The notes under the pieces are model-generated. The model worked only from the letters and a program-made list of their open reading frames with translations. It was not told the DNA's origin and searched no databases. Position numbers and translations under genes: made by a program. Source: Bradyrhizobium sp. 186 (GTDB taxonomy: Bacteria > Pseudomonadota > Alphaproteobacteria > Rhizobiales > Xanthobacteraceae). From it: DNA of 64,000 bases. Position 1 is the first letter of the stretch. Each line of letters starts with the position of its first letter. The stretch covers positions 930,001-994,000 of the forward strand of contig NZ_CP082164.1 of NCBI RefSeq assembly GCF_023101685.1. Direction: 5' to 3'. This document shows positions 25,488 to 34,547 of the stretch, one piece after another.

Positions 25488-26516
25488 CTACCGCTCCGTC
25501 AGCTTCAGCTCGATGCGGCGGTTGCGCTTGTAGGCTTCCTCGGTGTTGGCGATGTCGAGCGGCTGGAATTCGCCGAAGCCGGCTGCGACCAGGCGTTGGG
25601 CCGGGACACCGAGCGAGATCAGGTACTGCACCACCGAGATCGCGCGGGCCGCCGACAGGTCCCAGTTGGACTTGAAGTTCGGGCCGTTGACCGGCCGCAC
25701 GTCGGTATGGCCGTCGACGCGCAGCACCCAGGCGATCTCGTTCGGAATCTTCTTGTCGAGCTCGATCAGCGCGGCCGCCAAGGTGTCGAGCTCGGCGCGG
25801 CCCTCCGGCAGCAACGTCGCCTGTCCGGTGTCGAAGAACACCTCGGACTGGAACACGAAGCGGTCGCCGACGATGCGGATGTCGGGGCGGTTGCCGAGGA
25901 TGGCGCGCAGGCGGCCGAAGAATTCGGAGCGGTAGCGCGACAATTCCTGCACGCGCTGCGCCAGTGCGACATTCAGGCGCGAGCCGAGATCGGCGATCCG
26001 GTTCTGCGATTCCTTGTCGCGCTTCTCGGAGGCGTCGAGCGCTTCTTCCAGCGCCGCCAATTGCCGCCGCAGCGCGCTGATCTGCTGGTTCAGCACCTCG
26101 ATCTGGGCCAGCGCGCGCGACGAAACCGCCTTCTCCGAGTCCAGCGCCTTGCCGAGCTCGGTGGTCTTGCCCTGCGCGTCATTGCCGGCACTGGCGAGGC
26201 CATCATAGAGGCCCTTGATGCGGTCGCGCTCGGTCTCGGCCGAGGCGAGCCCGGCCTTCAATTGCGAAACCTGGTCGTCGAGCGTGAGCTTGCCGAGCTT
26301 TTCCAGCGACAGCAGTTCGTTGAGCTGGGCGATCTTGGCGTTGAGCTGCTCCAGTGCCTTGTCCTTGCCGGTGACCTCCTGCGACAGGAAGAACTGCACG
26401 ACCAAAAACACCGACAGCAGGAACACGATCGACAGCACCAGCGTCGACAGCGCGTCGACGAAGCCGGGCCAGTAGTTGAAGGCGCCGTCGCTGCGGCGGC
26501 CGCGGGCTAGAGCCAT
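25488..26516 (-). CDS. OmpA/MotB-type peptidoglycan-binding protein
   Basis: The 342-residue protein has one membrane helix near residues 20-45 (LVLSIVFLLSVFLVVQFFL), a long coiled coil (about 50-195), and a C-terminal OmpA/MotB peptidoglycan-binding domain (about 225-342) with GHTDVRPV, SNWDLSAARA and NRRIELKL. The order is that of a stator B subunit. The partner MotA/ExbB-like gene lies 23 bases upstream on the same strand, so the two likely form a proton-driven inner-membrane complex, rather than a flagellar stator, since no flagellar genes are nearby. Confidence 0.85.
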   Translation of the reverse strand: MALARGRRSDGAFNYWPGFVDALSTLVLSIVFLLSVFLVVQFFLSQEVTGKDKALEQLNAKIAQLNELLSLEKLGKLTLDDQVSQLKAGLASAETERDRIKGLYDGLASAGNDAQGKTTELGKALDSEKAVSSRALAQIEVLNQQISALRRQLAALEEALDASEKRDKESQNRIADLGSRLNVALAQRVQELSRYRSEFFGRLRAILGNRPDIRIVGDRFVFQSEVFFDTGQATLLPEGRAELDTLAAALIELDKKIPNEIAWVLRVDGHTDVRPVNGPNFKSNWDLSAARAISVVQYLISLGVPAQRLVAAGFGEFQPLDIANTEEAYKRNRRIELKLTER

Positions 26517-26539
26517 GATCGTCTCTCGATGTTAGATGC

Positions 26540-27562
26540 TCAACTCTTCTCGGGCTGGCGCGCGATGCGTTCCAGCAAGCGCCGGATCTCGCGGTTCTGC
26601 TCGCCCTGGCCATCGGCCCATTCGCGGATCATCTGCTGCTCGGTCCGCATGTGCGAGACCAGCGCCTGGATGGCTTCGGCGAGGCTCGCCATCGCCGCCG
26701 TGGTGCCGCGGCTGGCGCTGCCTTCCTCGAGCACGGAGCGCAGCCGCTCGACGGCGGCCTGAAGCTCGCCGCTGGCAACCCCGCCGCCACCGCCGGAAAC
26801 GCCGGCAAGCTCGCCGCTGCCGTATTCGCGCACGGTGGTGGCGAGCCAGTCTTCGAGGTCGGTATAGAAACGGTTCTGCGCCTGGCTCGATTGCAGGTCG
26901 AGGAAGCCGAGGATCAGCGAGCCGGCGAGGCCGAACAACGAGCTCGAGAACGAGATGCCCATGCCGCCGAGCGGGGCGGCCAGTCCCTCCTTCAGCGTGT
27001 CGAACAGTGCGCCGGAATCGCCGCCGACCTTGAGCCCGTCGATCACCTTGCCGACCGACCCGACCGTCTCGATCAGGCCCCAGAAGGTGCCGAGCAGGCC
27101 GAGGAAGACCAGCAGGCCGGTCATGTAACGCGAGATGTCGCGGGCCTCGTCGAGGCGGGTCGCGATCGAATCGAGCAGGTGCCGCATGGTGGTCTGGCTG
27201 ATGGTCATGCGGCCGGAGCGCTCGCCGCCGAGGATCGCAGCCATCGGCGCCAGCAGTTTGGGATGTCGGGCCGGCGCCAAACCGGGATCGGCGATGCGGA
27301 AATTGTTGACCCAGGAGACTTCGGGGTAGAGCCGGATGACCTGGCGGAAGGCCAGGATAATGCCGATGAACAGCACGCCGCCGATCAGGGCATTGAGCCC
27401 GGGATTGGCGAAGAAGGCCTGGATGATCTGCTTGTAGAGCACCACGCTCACCAGCGCGCAGAGCACCAGGAAGACCAGCATCCGCACCAGGAAGACGCTG
27501 GGCGAGGATAGCTTTGTATATTCGATGTCAAGGGTGGAACGAGGCGAGGTGCCTGACGGCAT
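26540..27562 (-). CDS. MotA/TolQ/ExbB-type proton channel protein
   Basis: The 340-residue protein has membrane helices near residues 30-50, 55-75, about 150-170 and 195-225. The conserved MotA/TolQ/ExbB segment TGLLVFLGLLGTFWGLIETV appears as GLLGTFWGLI, followed by GGMGISFSSSLFGLAGSL. A C-terminal coiled stretch follows. It pairs with the OmpA/MotB-like gene downstream. Two ATGs (27574 and 27562) are possible; the second is used here. Unlike ZorA of Zorya defence systems, the C-terminal tail is short and no ZorC/D/E gene follows. Confidence 0.85.
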   Translation of the reverse strand: MPSGTSPRSTLDIEYTKLSSPSVFLVRMLVFLVLCALVSVVLYKQIIQAFFANPGLNALIGGVLFIGIILAFRQVIRLYPEVSWVNNFRIADPGLAPARHPKLLAPMAAILGGERSGRMTISQTTMRHLLDSIATRLDEARDISRYMTGLLVFLGLLGTFWGLIETVGSVGKVIDGLKVGGDSGALFDTLKEGLAAPLGGMGISFSSSLFGLAGSLILGFLDLQSSQAQNRFYTDLEDWLATTVREYGSGELAGVSGGGGGVASGELQAAVERLRSVLEEGSASRGTTAAMASLAEAIQALVSHMRTEQQMIREWADGQGEQNREIRRLLERIARQPEKS

Positions 27563-27915
27563 GGCCAGTATCATCCGTTACGAAAGCTTGCTTGCAGCCG
27601 CACTATGGCACAGCGCCAGCCCAAAAAAAGCGCCCGATGCGCCGATTTCGCGGCGGGTCACGGAACTCAATGCTGAAACTGCGCTTTGATACCCACGTAT
27701 TTTGTAAAATTTCGGCGCTCCACAGGCTTAGCTCGGATTTTTTGCATGGCGTTTTTTCTTGGGGGGACTAGCCGTCATTCCGCTCTGGCTCGCGGTCCTG
27801 ACGGCGTTCGCCCGGGGGTGCAACGGCGCACCGGCCATTTGGACCAGGATGAACCCATCCCAACCCCTGTCTTTTCTTTCGTCCCCAAAGACGTCGTGGC
27901 CAAGGGAGCGGTCGC
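27563..27915. other. Intergenic region with A/T-rich centre, no gene seen
   Basis: This 353-base gap separates the divergent MotA-like and methyltransferase genes. The middle (27690-27760) is A/T-rich with T runs and could hold promoters, but I could not assign clear -35/-10 boxes. No credible frame was found. Confidence 0.4.
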
Positions 27916-28943
27916 ATGAGCTTTGTTTCCACGATCATCGGGACTGCCGAACGTGTACCGCTGCCGGACGTCGTGATCCGCGCCGCGATCCAGCGCCTGT
28001 GCTCGCGCACCGCGACTCGGCTCGCTGCGCTCAATGCGGCCGATGACGCAGCCTTCGCCGGGCGGATGATGCTACTGCCGATCACCGAGCACGCGGACGC
28101 CGCCAACACCCAGCATGACGACGTGCCTCCGAGCTTCTTCGCGCAAGTGCTCGGCCCCAACCGCAAATATTCGTCCTGCTTCTACAAGACCGACGCAACC
28201 ACCTTGCGGGAGGCCGAGGAGGAGGCGCTGCGCCAGACCGCCGAGCATGCCGGTCTCGCCGACGGCCAGACCATCCTCGAGCTCGGCTGCGGCTGGGGCT
28301 CGCTGTCGCTGTGGATGGCGCGGCAGTTTCCGCATGCCAAGGTGACGGCGGTGTCGAACGCGCAGTCGCAGCGCGCCTATGTCGAGGAGGAGGCGCGGTT
28401 GCGCGGCTTGCTGAACCTGCGCGTCGTCGCCGCCGACATGAACGTGTTCGCGCCTGACGGCCAGTTCGACCGCATCGTCTCGGTCGAGATGTTCGAGCAC
28501 ATGATGAACTGGCGCAAGCTGATGACGCGCGCGCGCTCATGGCTGGCGCCAGAAGGCCGCTTCTTCATGCACGTCTTCACCCATCGCTCCGGCTCCTATC
28601 TGTTCGATCGGGCCAATCGCGAGGACTGGATCGCGCAGCATTTTTTCACCGGCGGCGTGATGCCGAGCCATCATCTGGTCCGGCAATATGACGACATCTT
28701 CGCATCGAAAAGGAATGGTGCTGGAGCGGCACGCATTATCAGCGCACCGCGAACGACTGGCTCGCCAATTTCGATGCGCATCGCGCCGCGATCGAGGCGA
28801 GCTTGCGCAACGTCTATGGCGAGGATACCGCTCTGTGGATGCGGCGCTGGCGCTGGTTCTTCCTCGCCACTGCCGGCCTGTTCGGCTACGCCGATGGGAC
28901 CGAATGGGGCGTCAGCCACTACCGGATGAAGGCCGCCGAGTAA
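27916..28943 (+). pseudogene. CFA-synthase-like SAM methyltransferase with a C-terminal frameshift
   Basis: Residues 1-262 are a normal cyclopropane-fatty-acid-synthase-family methyltransferase: NRKYSSCFY, the SAM loop ILELGCGWGSLSLWMA, VEMFEHMMNW and SHHLVRQYDDIF. After codon TTC (28699-28701) this frame becomes meaningless and stops at 28929. The adjacent frame, starting with the codon CGC at 28701, gives the expected ending (EWCWSGTHYQRTANDW, then LWMRRWRWFFLATAG and GVSHYRMKAAE) and stops at 28941-28943. One missing base (most simply a C in TTC-C) explains it. The C-terminal fifth is lost if the frameshift is real. Confidence 0.8.
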
Positions 28944-29054
28944 TTGCGATCTTCTGTCGCAGCACGCTGCGATGGAACCCGACTCACAATCCGGTGAGCC
29001 GAGAAAAGCGCCCTGAACTCAGCACGATGGGTCATGTGACATTGAGCCGCCCGC

Positions 29055-29071
29055 GCAATGCGTTGCATTGC
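29055..29071. promoter_or_regulatory. Perfect palindrome upstream of the RND efflux operon, possible operator
   Basis: GCAATGC-GTT-GCATTGC is a perfect 7-base inverted repeat with a 3-base spacer, 105 bases before the adaptor start. Repressor sites of TetR/MarR type often look like this, but no regulator gene is adjacent. Confidence 0.4.
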
Positions 29072-29175
29072 AGCAAGTCCGTTCTATTTTGACGGCATCA
29101 GCTGCGCGGAATCGCCCAGAACGGGCGCCGTGTGGAGCGTGACCAAGTTTCAACAACATCGAGGCACCCCACTTC

Positions 29176-30369
29176 ATGTCAGGACTTCGCGCGCGATCGG
29201 CATGCGTTGCAATGATGCTCGCGGCCTTTGCGCCGCTGCTCGCGGGCTGCAATGAATCCAGCTCCGCCGTCTCCGCCGCCCAGCCCGTTGACCCTGATGT
29301 CAGCATCGTCGTCGTCAAGCCGCAACCGCGCGCCGTGGTGCGCGAACTGCCGGGCCGCATTGCGCCGACCCGCGTCTCCGACGTGCGGCCGCGCATCTCC
29401 GGCATCGTGGTCGAGCGCCTGTTCCGCCAAGGCAGCGAGGTGAAGGCGGGCGATGCGCTCTATCGCATCGATCCGCGTCCGTTCGAGGTCGAAGTCATGG
29501 CCAACGACGCCGCGGTCGCCAAGGCCGAGGCTGCGTTGATGCAGGCCAGGCAACAGGCGCACCGTATCGCCACGCTCACCAGTCAGCGCGCCGCGCCCGA
29601 GGCCGAGAACGAGAAGGCGTTCGCGGCCGAGCGCCAGGCCCACGCCGAGGTCGAAGGACGCAAGGCCGAGCTCGCACGCGCAAAGCTCAATCTCGACTAC
29701 GCCACCGTGCGCGCACCGATCGACGGCGTCGTCGGTGCGGCGCTGGTCAGCGAAGGCGCGCTCGCCGTTCAGAACGAGACCAATCTTGCCACCATCCAGC
29801 AGCTTGACCCGATCTATGCCGACTTCACCCAGTCGGTGAACGAGCTCAACCAGCTCCGCCGCGCCTTCGAGAGCGGCGATCTCGAGCGCATCGCGGCCGA
29901 TGCCGCCAAGGTGCGCCTCGTGCTCGACGACAACACCATCTATTCGCTCGACGGCAAGCTGCTGTTCTCCGACGCCAAGGTCGACGCCCAGACCGGTCAG
30001 GTGACGTTGCGTGGCGAGTTTCCCAATCCCAAGCGCGAGCTCTTGCCGGGCATGTATGTCCGCGTGCGCATCGACCAGGGCCTCGACTCCGACGCGATCG
30101 CGGTGCCGCAGCAGGCGATCCAGCGCAATGGCGGCGGCGGCAGCGAGGTGTTCGTCGTCAAGGACGACAACCGCATCGCGGTGCAGCCGGTCCGCGCCGG
30201 CTCGGTGCAGGACGGAATCTGGTTCGTCACCGACGGCCTGAAGACCGGCGACAAGGTCGTGGTCGAAGGCTTCCAGAAGTTCGCGGCCGGCGACAAGGTC
30301 AAGCCGCAATCCTGGTCCGAGGCGGATGCGACCGCGGACAACCGGCACGCTCAGAAGCTCACGCGGTAA
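29176..30369 (+). CDS. RND efflux periplasmic adaptor (AcrA/MexA type)
   Basis: The 397-residue lipoprotein has its lipobox LLAGC at residues 21-25, followed by the membrane-fusion-protein layout: lipoyl halves (RVSDVRPRISGIVVERLF and APIDGVVGAAL), an alpha hairpin between them, and beta-barrel and membrane-proximal domains. The adaptor links an inner-membrane RND pump to an outer-membrane TolC-type channel. No outer-membrane gene is seen in the operon, so it probably uses a TolC encoded elsewhere. The pump gene starts 6 bases after the stop codon. Confidence 0.93.
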   Translation: MSGLRARSACVAMMLAAFAPLLAGCNESSSAVSAAQPVDPDVSIVVVKPQPRAVVRELPGRIAPTRVSDVRPRISGIVVERLFRQGSEVKAGDALYRIDPRPFEVEVMANDAAVAKAEAALMQARQQAHRIATLTSQRAAPEAENEKAFAAERQAHAEVEGRKAELARAKLNLDYATVRAPIDGVVGAALVSEGALAVQNETNLATIQQLDPIYADFTQSVNELNQLRRAFESGDLERIAADAAKVRLVLDDNTIYSLDGKLLFSDAKVDAQTGQVTLRGEFPNPKRELLPGMYVRVRIDQGLDSDAIAVPQQAIQRNGGGGSEVFVVKDDNRIAVQPVRAGSVQDGIWFVTDGLKTGDKVVVEGFQKFAAGDKVKPQSWSEADATADNRHAQKLTR

Positions 30370-30375
30370 CGCGCC

Positions 30376-33300
30376 ATGGCCAGCTTCTTCATCGACAGGC
30401 CGATCTTCGCCTGGGTCGTCGCGCTGTTCATCTGCCTGGTCGGCGCGATCTCGATCCCGCTGTTGCCGATCGCACAATATCCGATCATCGCGCCGCCCTC
30501 GATCTCGATCTCGACCAGCTATCCCGGCGCCTCGCCCGAAAACCTCTACAACAGCGTCACCCGGCTGATCGAGGAGGAGCTCAACGGCGCCTCCGGCATC
30601 CTCAACTTCGAATCGACCAGCGACTCGCTCGGCCAGGTCGAGATCATCGCCAATTTCGTGCCGGGTACCGATACGAGCGCGGCGTCCGTCGAAGTGCAGA
30701 ACCGCATCAAGCGCGTCGAAGCGCGCCTGCCGCGCGCGGTGATCCAGCAGGGCATCCTGATCGAGGAAGCCTCCAGCGCGGTGCTCCAGATCATCACGCT
30801 GAACTCGACCGACGGCAGCCTCGATGAGGTCGGCCTCGGCGACTTCATGATCCGCAACGTGCTCGGCGAGATCCGCCGCATCCCCGGCGTCGGCCGCGCC
30901 ACGCTCTATTCGACCGAACGCAGCTTGCGCGTCTGGGTCGATCCGGCAAAGCTGGTCGGCTATGGGCTCACCGCCGACGACGTCAACAAGGCGATCACCG
31001 CACAGAACGCGCAGGTCGCCTCGGGCAGCCTTGGCGCCGAACCGGCGACCGCGACCCAGCGCACCTCCTCGCTGGTGCTGGTCAAGGGTCAGCTCTCCTC
31101 GCCTGACGAATTCGGTGCCATCATCCTGCGCGCCAACGCTGACGGTTCGACCGTGCGCCTGCGCGACGTCGCACGCATCGAGGTCGGCGGCCTCAGCTAC
31201 CAGTTCAACACCCGCCTCGACGGCAAGCCGACCGCGGGTCTTTCCGTGCTGATGTCGCCGACCGGCAATGCGCTGGCGACCGCGAGCGCCGTCGAAGAGA
31301 AGATGAAGGAGCTGTCGCGCTTCTTCCCGGCCAATATCGGTTACGAAATTCCCTACAACATCACGCCTGTCGTCGAGGCCTCGATCAAGAAAGTGCTGAC
31401 AACGCTGGTCGAAGCCGTGGTGCTGGTGTTCGTGGTGATGTTCCTGTTCCTCCAGAACATCCGCTACACCATCATTCCGACCATCGTGGTGCCGGTGGCG
31501 CTCTTGGGCGCCTGTACCACGCTGTTGCTCGCCGGCTACTCCATCAACATGCTCTCGATGTTCGGCATGGTGCTCGCGGTCGGCATCCTCGTCGACGACG
31601 CCATCGTCGTGGTCGAGAACGTCGAGCGCATCATGGCCGAGGAGGGCCTGCCGCCGAAGGAAGCGACGCGGAAAGCCATGTCGCAGATCACCGGCGCCAT
31701 CATCGGCATCACGCTGGTGCTGATGGCGGTGTTCGTGCCGATGGCGTTCTTCCCGGGCTCGGTCGGCATCATCTACCGCCAGTTCTCCGTCACCATGGTC
31801 GCCGCGATCGGCTTCTCCGCCTTCCTGGCGCTGTCGCTGACACCGGCGCTGTGCGCGACGCTGCTCAAGCCCGTCGCGGCCGGTCACGGCCATGCGAAGA
31901 GGGGCGTGTTCGGCTGGTTCAACCGCGTGCTCGAGGGCGGCAAGGAAGGCTATTCCCGCACCGTCGGCTTCTCGCTGAAGCGCACGGGACGGCTGATGCT
32001 GGTCTATGTCGCGCTGCTCGCCGGGCTGTCCTGGGCCTTCGTCAGGCTGCCCGGCGGCTTCTTGCCGGTCGACGACCAGGGCTTCGTCACCACTGACGTG
32101 CAGACGCCGTCGGATTCGTCCTACGCGCGGACGGAGGCCGTGATCGAGAAGGTCGAAAAATATCTGGCGCAGCGGCAAGGCGTCGACAACGTCACCTTCC
32201 TCACCGGCTTCAGCTTCTCGGGCCAGGGCATGAACACCGCGCAGGCCTTCATCACGCTGAAGGACTGGTCCGAGCGCGGGCCGAAGGACTCCGCTGCTGC
32301 GATCGTCGCCGACATCAACCGCGATTTGTCGTCTTCAATCCGCGATGCAAAGATCTCTGCGCTGCAGCCGCCGCCGATCGACAATCTCGGCAATTCCTCG
32401 GGCTTCTCGTTCCGTCTCCAGGACCGCGGCCAGAAGGGCTATCCGGCCTTGATGCGCGCCGCCGACCAGTTGATCGCGGAGGCCAATGCAAGTTCGGTGC
32501 TTCAGAAGGTCTATGTCGAGGGCCTGCCCGAGGCGGGCGTGGTCAATCTCGTGATCGACCGCGAGAAGGCCGGTGCCTTCGGCGTCACCTTCGAGGACAT
32601 CAACAACACGATCTCGACCAATCTCGGCTCGAACTACATCAACGACTTCCCGAACCGCGGCCGCATGCAGCGCGTCGTGGTGCAGGCCGACGCCCGCGAC
32701 CGTATGCGGACCGAGGACATCCTCAACTACAACGTCAAGAACAGCCGCGGCCAGCTCGTGCCGTTCTCGTCCTTTGCCACGATCGAATGGGCGCGCGGAC
32801 CGACGCAGATCGCCGGCTTCAATTACTATCCGGCGGTGCGCATCTCCGGCGAAGCGAAACCCGGCTTCACCTCGGGCGACGCCATCGCCGAGATGGAGCG
32901 GCTCTCCGGCAAGCTGCCGCGCGGCTTCGGCTATGAATGGACCGGCCAGTCGCTCCAGGAAAAGCTGTCGGGCTCGCAGGCGCCGTTCCTGCTGGCGCTG
33001 TCGGTGTTCGTGGTGTTCCTGTGCCTGGCCGCGCTCTACGAGAGCTGGACCATTCCGCTCGCGGTGCTGCTGACCGTGCCGCTCGGCATCGTCGGCGCGG
33101 TGATCGCGGCGATGCTGCGCGGCCTGCCCAACGACGTCTATTTCACCGTCGGCCTGATCACCATCATCGGACTTGCCGCAAAGGACGCGATCCTGATCAT
33201 CGAGTTCGCCAAGGACCTGCGGAAAGAGGGCAAGCCGCTGGTGGAAGCCACCATCGAAGCCTGCCGCCTGCGCTTCCGCCCGATCCTGATGACCGGCCTC

Positions 33301-33525
33301 GCCTTCATCTGCGGCGTGCTGCCGATGGCGATCGCCCACGGCGCCGGCGGCGCCAGCCAGCAATCGCTCGGCAGCGTCGTGATGGGCGGCATGATCGCGG
33401 TGGTCATCCTGGCGCTGCTGATGGTGCCGGTGTTCTTCGTCTCTGTGCAGCGCGTGTTGGGCGGGGAACGGGAGAAGGTGGTGGAGGCGGAGATGTATGG
33501 GCCGCCGGCGCCGGTCAAATCGTAA
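30376..33525 (+). CDS. RND multidrug efflux pump (AcrB/MexB, HAE1 family)
   Basis: The 1049-residue protein has the full RND layout: two sets of a membrane helix plus large periplasmic loop plus five helices. The proton-relay pair Asp407-Asp408 lies in GILVDDAIVVVENV, and the N-terminus MASFFIDRPIFAWVVALF is typical of HAE1 pumps. It exports hydrophobic drugs, dyes or plant compounds using the proton gradient. It is cotranscribed with the adaptor. A weakly palindromic repeat follows the stop instead of a clear terminator. Confidence 0.95.
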   Translation: MASFFIDRPIFAWVVALFICLVGAISIPLLPIAQYPIIAPPSISISTSYPGASPENLYNSVTRLIEEELNGASGILNFESTSDSLGQVEIIANFVPGTDTSAASVEVQNRIKRVEARLPRAVIQQGILIEEASSAVLQIITLNSTDGSLDEVGLGDFMIRNVLGEIRRIPGVGRATLYSTERSLRVWVDPAKLVGYGLTADDVNKAITAQNAQVASGSLGAEPATATQRTSSLVLVKGQLSSPDEFGAIILRANADGSTVRLRDVARIEVGGLSYQFNTRLDGKPTAGLSVLMSPTGNALATASAVEEKMKELSRFFPANIGYEIPYNITPVVEASIKKVLTTLVEAVVLVFVVMFLFLQNIRYTIIPTIVVPVALLGACTTLLLAGYSINMLSMFGMVLAVGILVDDAIVVVENVERIMAEEGLPPKEATRKAMSQITGAIIGITLVLMAVFVPMAFFPGSVGIIYRQFSVTMVAAIGFSAFLALSLTPALCATLLKPVAAGHGHAKRGVFGWFNRVLEGGKEGYSRTVGFSLKRTGRLMLVYVALLAGLSWAFVRLPGGFLPVDDQGFVTTDVQTPSDSSYARTEAVIEKVEKYLAQRQGVDNVTFLTGFSFSGQGMNTAQAFITLKDWSERGPKDSAAAIVADINRDLSSSIRDAKISALQPPPIDNLGNSSGFSFRLQDRGQKGYPALMRAADQLIAEANASSVLQKVYVEGLPEAGVVNLVIDREKAGAFGVTFEDINNTISTNLGSNYINDFPNRGRMQRVVVQADARDRMRTEDILNYNVKNSRGQLVPFSSFATIEWARGPTQIAGFNYYPAVRISGEAKPGFTSGDAIAEMERLSGKLPRGFGYEWTGQSLQEKLSGSQAPFLLALSVFVVFLCLAALYESWTIPLAVLLTVPLGIVGAVIAAMLRGLPNDVYFTVGLITIIGLAAKDAILIIEFAKDLRKEGKPLVEATIEACRLRFRPILMTGLAFICGVLPMAIAHGAGGASQQSLGSVVMGGMIAVVILALLMVPVFFVSVQRVLGGEREKVVEAEMYGPPAPVKS

Positions 33526-33532
33526 GGCACAC

Positions 33533-33634
33533 TGTCATGCCCGCGAAGGCGGGCATCCAGTACGCCGCGGCTTCTCGGTATCCAACGAAAGTCTCTGGAA
33601 TACTGGATCACCCGCTTTCGCGGGTGATGACGGC
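33533..33634. repeat. TGTCATGCCCGCGAAGGCGGGCATCCAG repeat unit
   Basis: A TCATGCCCGC/GCGGGCAT hairpin and a GGATCACCCGC/GCGGGTGATGA hairpin sit at the two ends of a 100-base unit containing GTACGCCGCGGC. The same unit occurs at 45608-45709, and a shorter relative at 56009-56110. Confidence 0.7.
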
Positions 33635-33658
33635 GGTATGTGAGGCGCGGCCTTCGCG

Positions 33659-34450
33659 CTACGCCGCCTTCCGCAAAATCTTCACCAGCTCCCCGTGCAC
33701 GAACTCATTCCCGCACACCACGTGTCCCGTCACCAGCGCATCGCCGGGAGTGTCGATGTCGCTGATCGTGCCGCCTGCTTCGCGCAGCATGATCTGGCCG
33801 GCGGCGATGTCCCAGGGCTGGAGGTTGCGTTCCCAGTAGCCGTCGAGACGGCCGGCGGCGACGAAGGCGAGGTCGAGGGAGGCGGCGCCGAAGCGGCGCA
33901 GGCCGGCGACGCGGTCCTGGATCGCGGTCATCTCGCGGCGGAATTCCTCGTGGTCGCCGCGGCCGATATGGGGCAGGCCGCAGGCCACCACGCATTCGTT
34001 GAGCTGGCGGCGGCCGGCCACGCGCAGGCGCTGGTCGTTGAGGAAGGCGCCCTTGCCGCGCTCGGCGATGTAGAGCTCGTCATTGGCGGGGTTGTAGATC
34101 ACGCCCGCGATGATCGTGCCCTCGCGCGAAAGCCCGATCGAGATCGCGAATTGCGGGATGCCGTGCAGGAAGTTGGTGGTGCCGTCGAGCGGATCGACGA
34201 TCCAGGTGTGGCTCTTGTCGGGGCCTTCTCGCGTGCCGCCTTCCTCGCCGATGAAGCCGTAGCCGGGCCGGGCCTTGGCGAGGTCCTGGTAGAGGATCTC
34301 CTCGGCGCGCTTGTCGGCGAGCGAGACGAAATTCGCCGGGCCCTTCAGCGAGACCTGGAGATGCTCGATCTCACCGAGATCGCGCTTGAGGCTACGGCCG
34401 GCGCGACGCGCAGCCTTGACCATGACGTTGATAGTGGCGGAATACAGCAT
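33659..34450 (-). CDS. suhB: Inositol monophosphatase family protein (SuhB-like)
   Basis: A 263-residue member of the inositol monophosphatase family. Metal-binding blocks are visible: the GEEGG segment, WIVDPLDGTTNFLHG and PWDIAAG. The family hydrolyses phosphate from myo-inositol monophosphates; in bacteria SuhB also affects rRNA transcription. The start at 34450 (MLYSATINVM) is the usual alphaproteobacterial one; the frame upstream is an extension. It is the last gene of a long minus-strand series of carbon-metabolism genes. Confidence 0.9.
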   Translation of the reverse strand: MLYSATINVMVKAARRAGRSLKRDLGEIEHLQVSLKGPANFVSLADKRAEEILYQDLAKARPGYGFIGEEGGTREGPDKSHTWIVDPLDGTTNFLHGIPQFAISIGLSREGTIIAGVIYNPANDELYIAERGKGAFLNDQRLRVAGRRQLNECVVACGLPHIGRGDHEEFRREMTAIQDRVAGLRRFGAASLDLAFVAAGRLDGYWERNLQPWDIAAGQIMLREAGGTISDIDTPGDALVTGHVVCGNEFVHGELVKILRKAA

Positions 34451-34547
34451 GAGCTCTGGTCTTGATCGGGGGAAATGGCGCAAAATCGCGCCCGTTTGAG
34501 GGATTGGGTGCCCTGCGAGGGGCCCAACGTCAAGTCATTGCGTCAAG

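Noticed and set aside
25488..27562. Zorya-type defence system (ZorA/ZorB)
   Set aside because: The two-gene stator plan fits, but the MotA-like protein lacks the long tail, and no ZorC, ZorD or ZorE gene follows; the next genes are GNAT and a methyltransferase.
29179..32178. 999-residue minus-strand open frame
   Set aside because: It is antisense to the RND adaptor and pump genes and has the His/Asp/Arg/Gly-rich composition of a high-GC shadow frame.
34484..34547. suhB-type regulatory RNA upstream of the inositol monophosphatase
   Set aside because: Only a short GTTGGGCCCC hairpin is present; there is no T run and no resemblance I could defend to the known RNA family.
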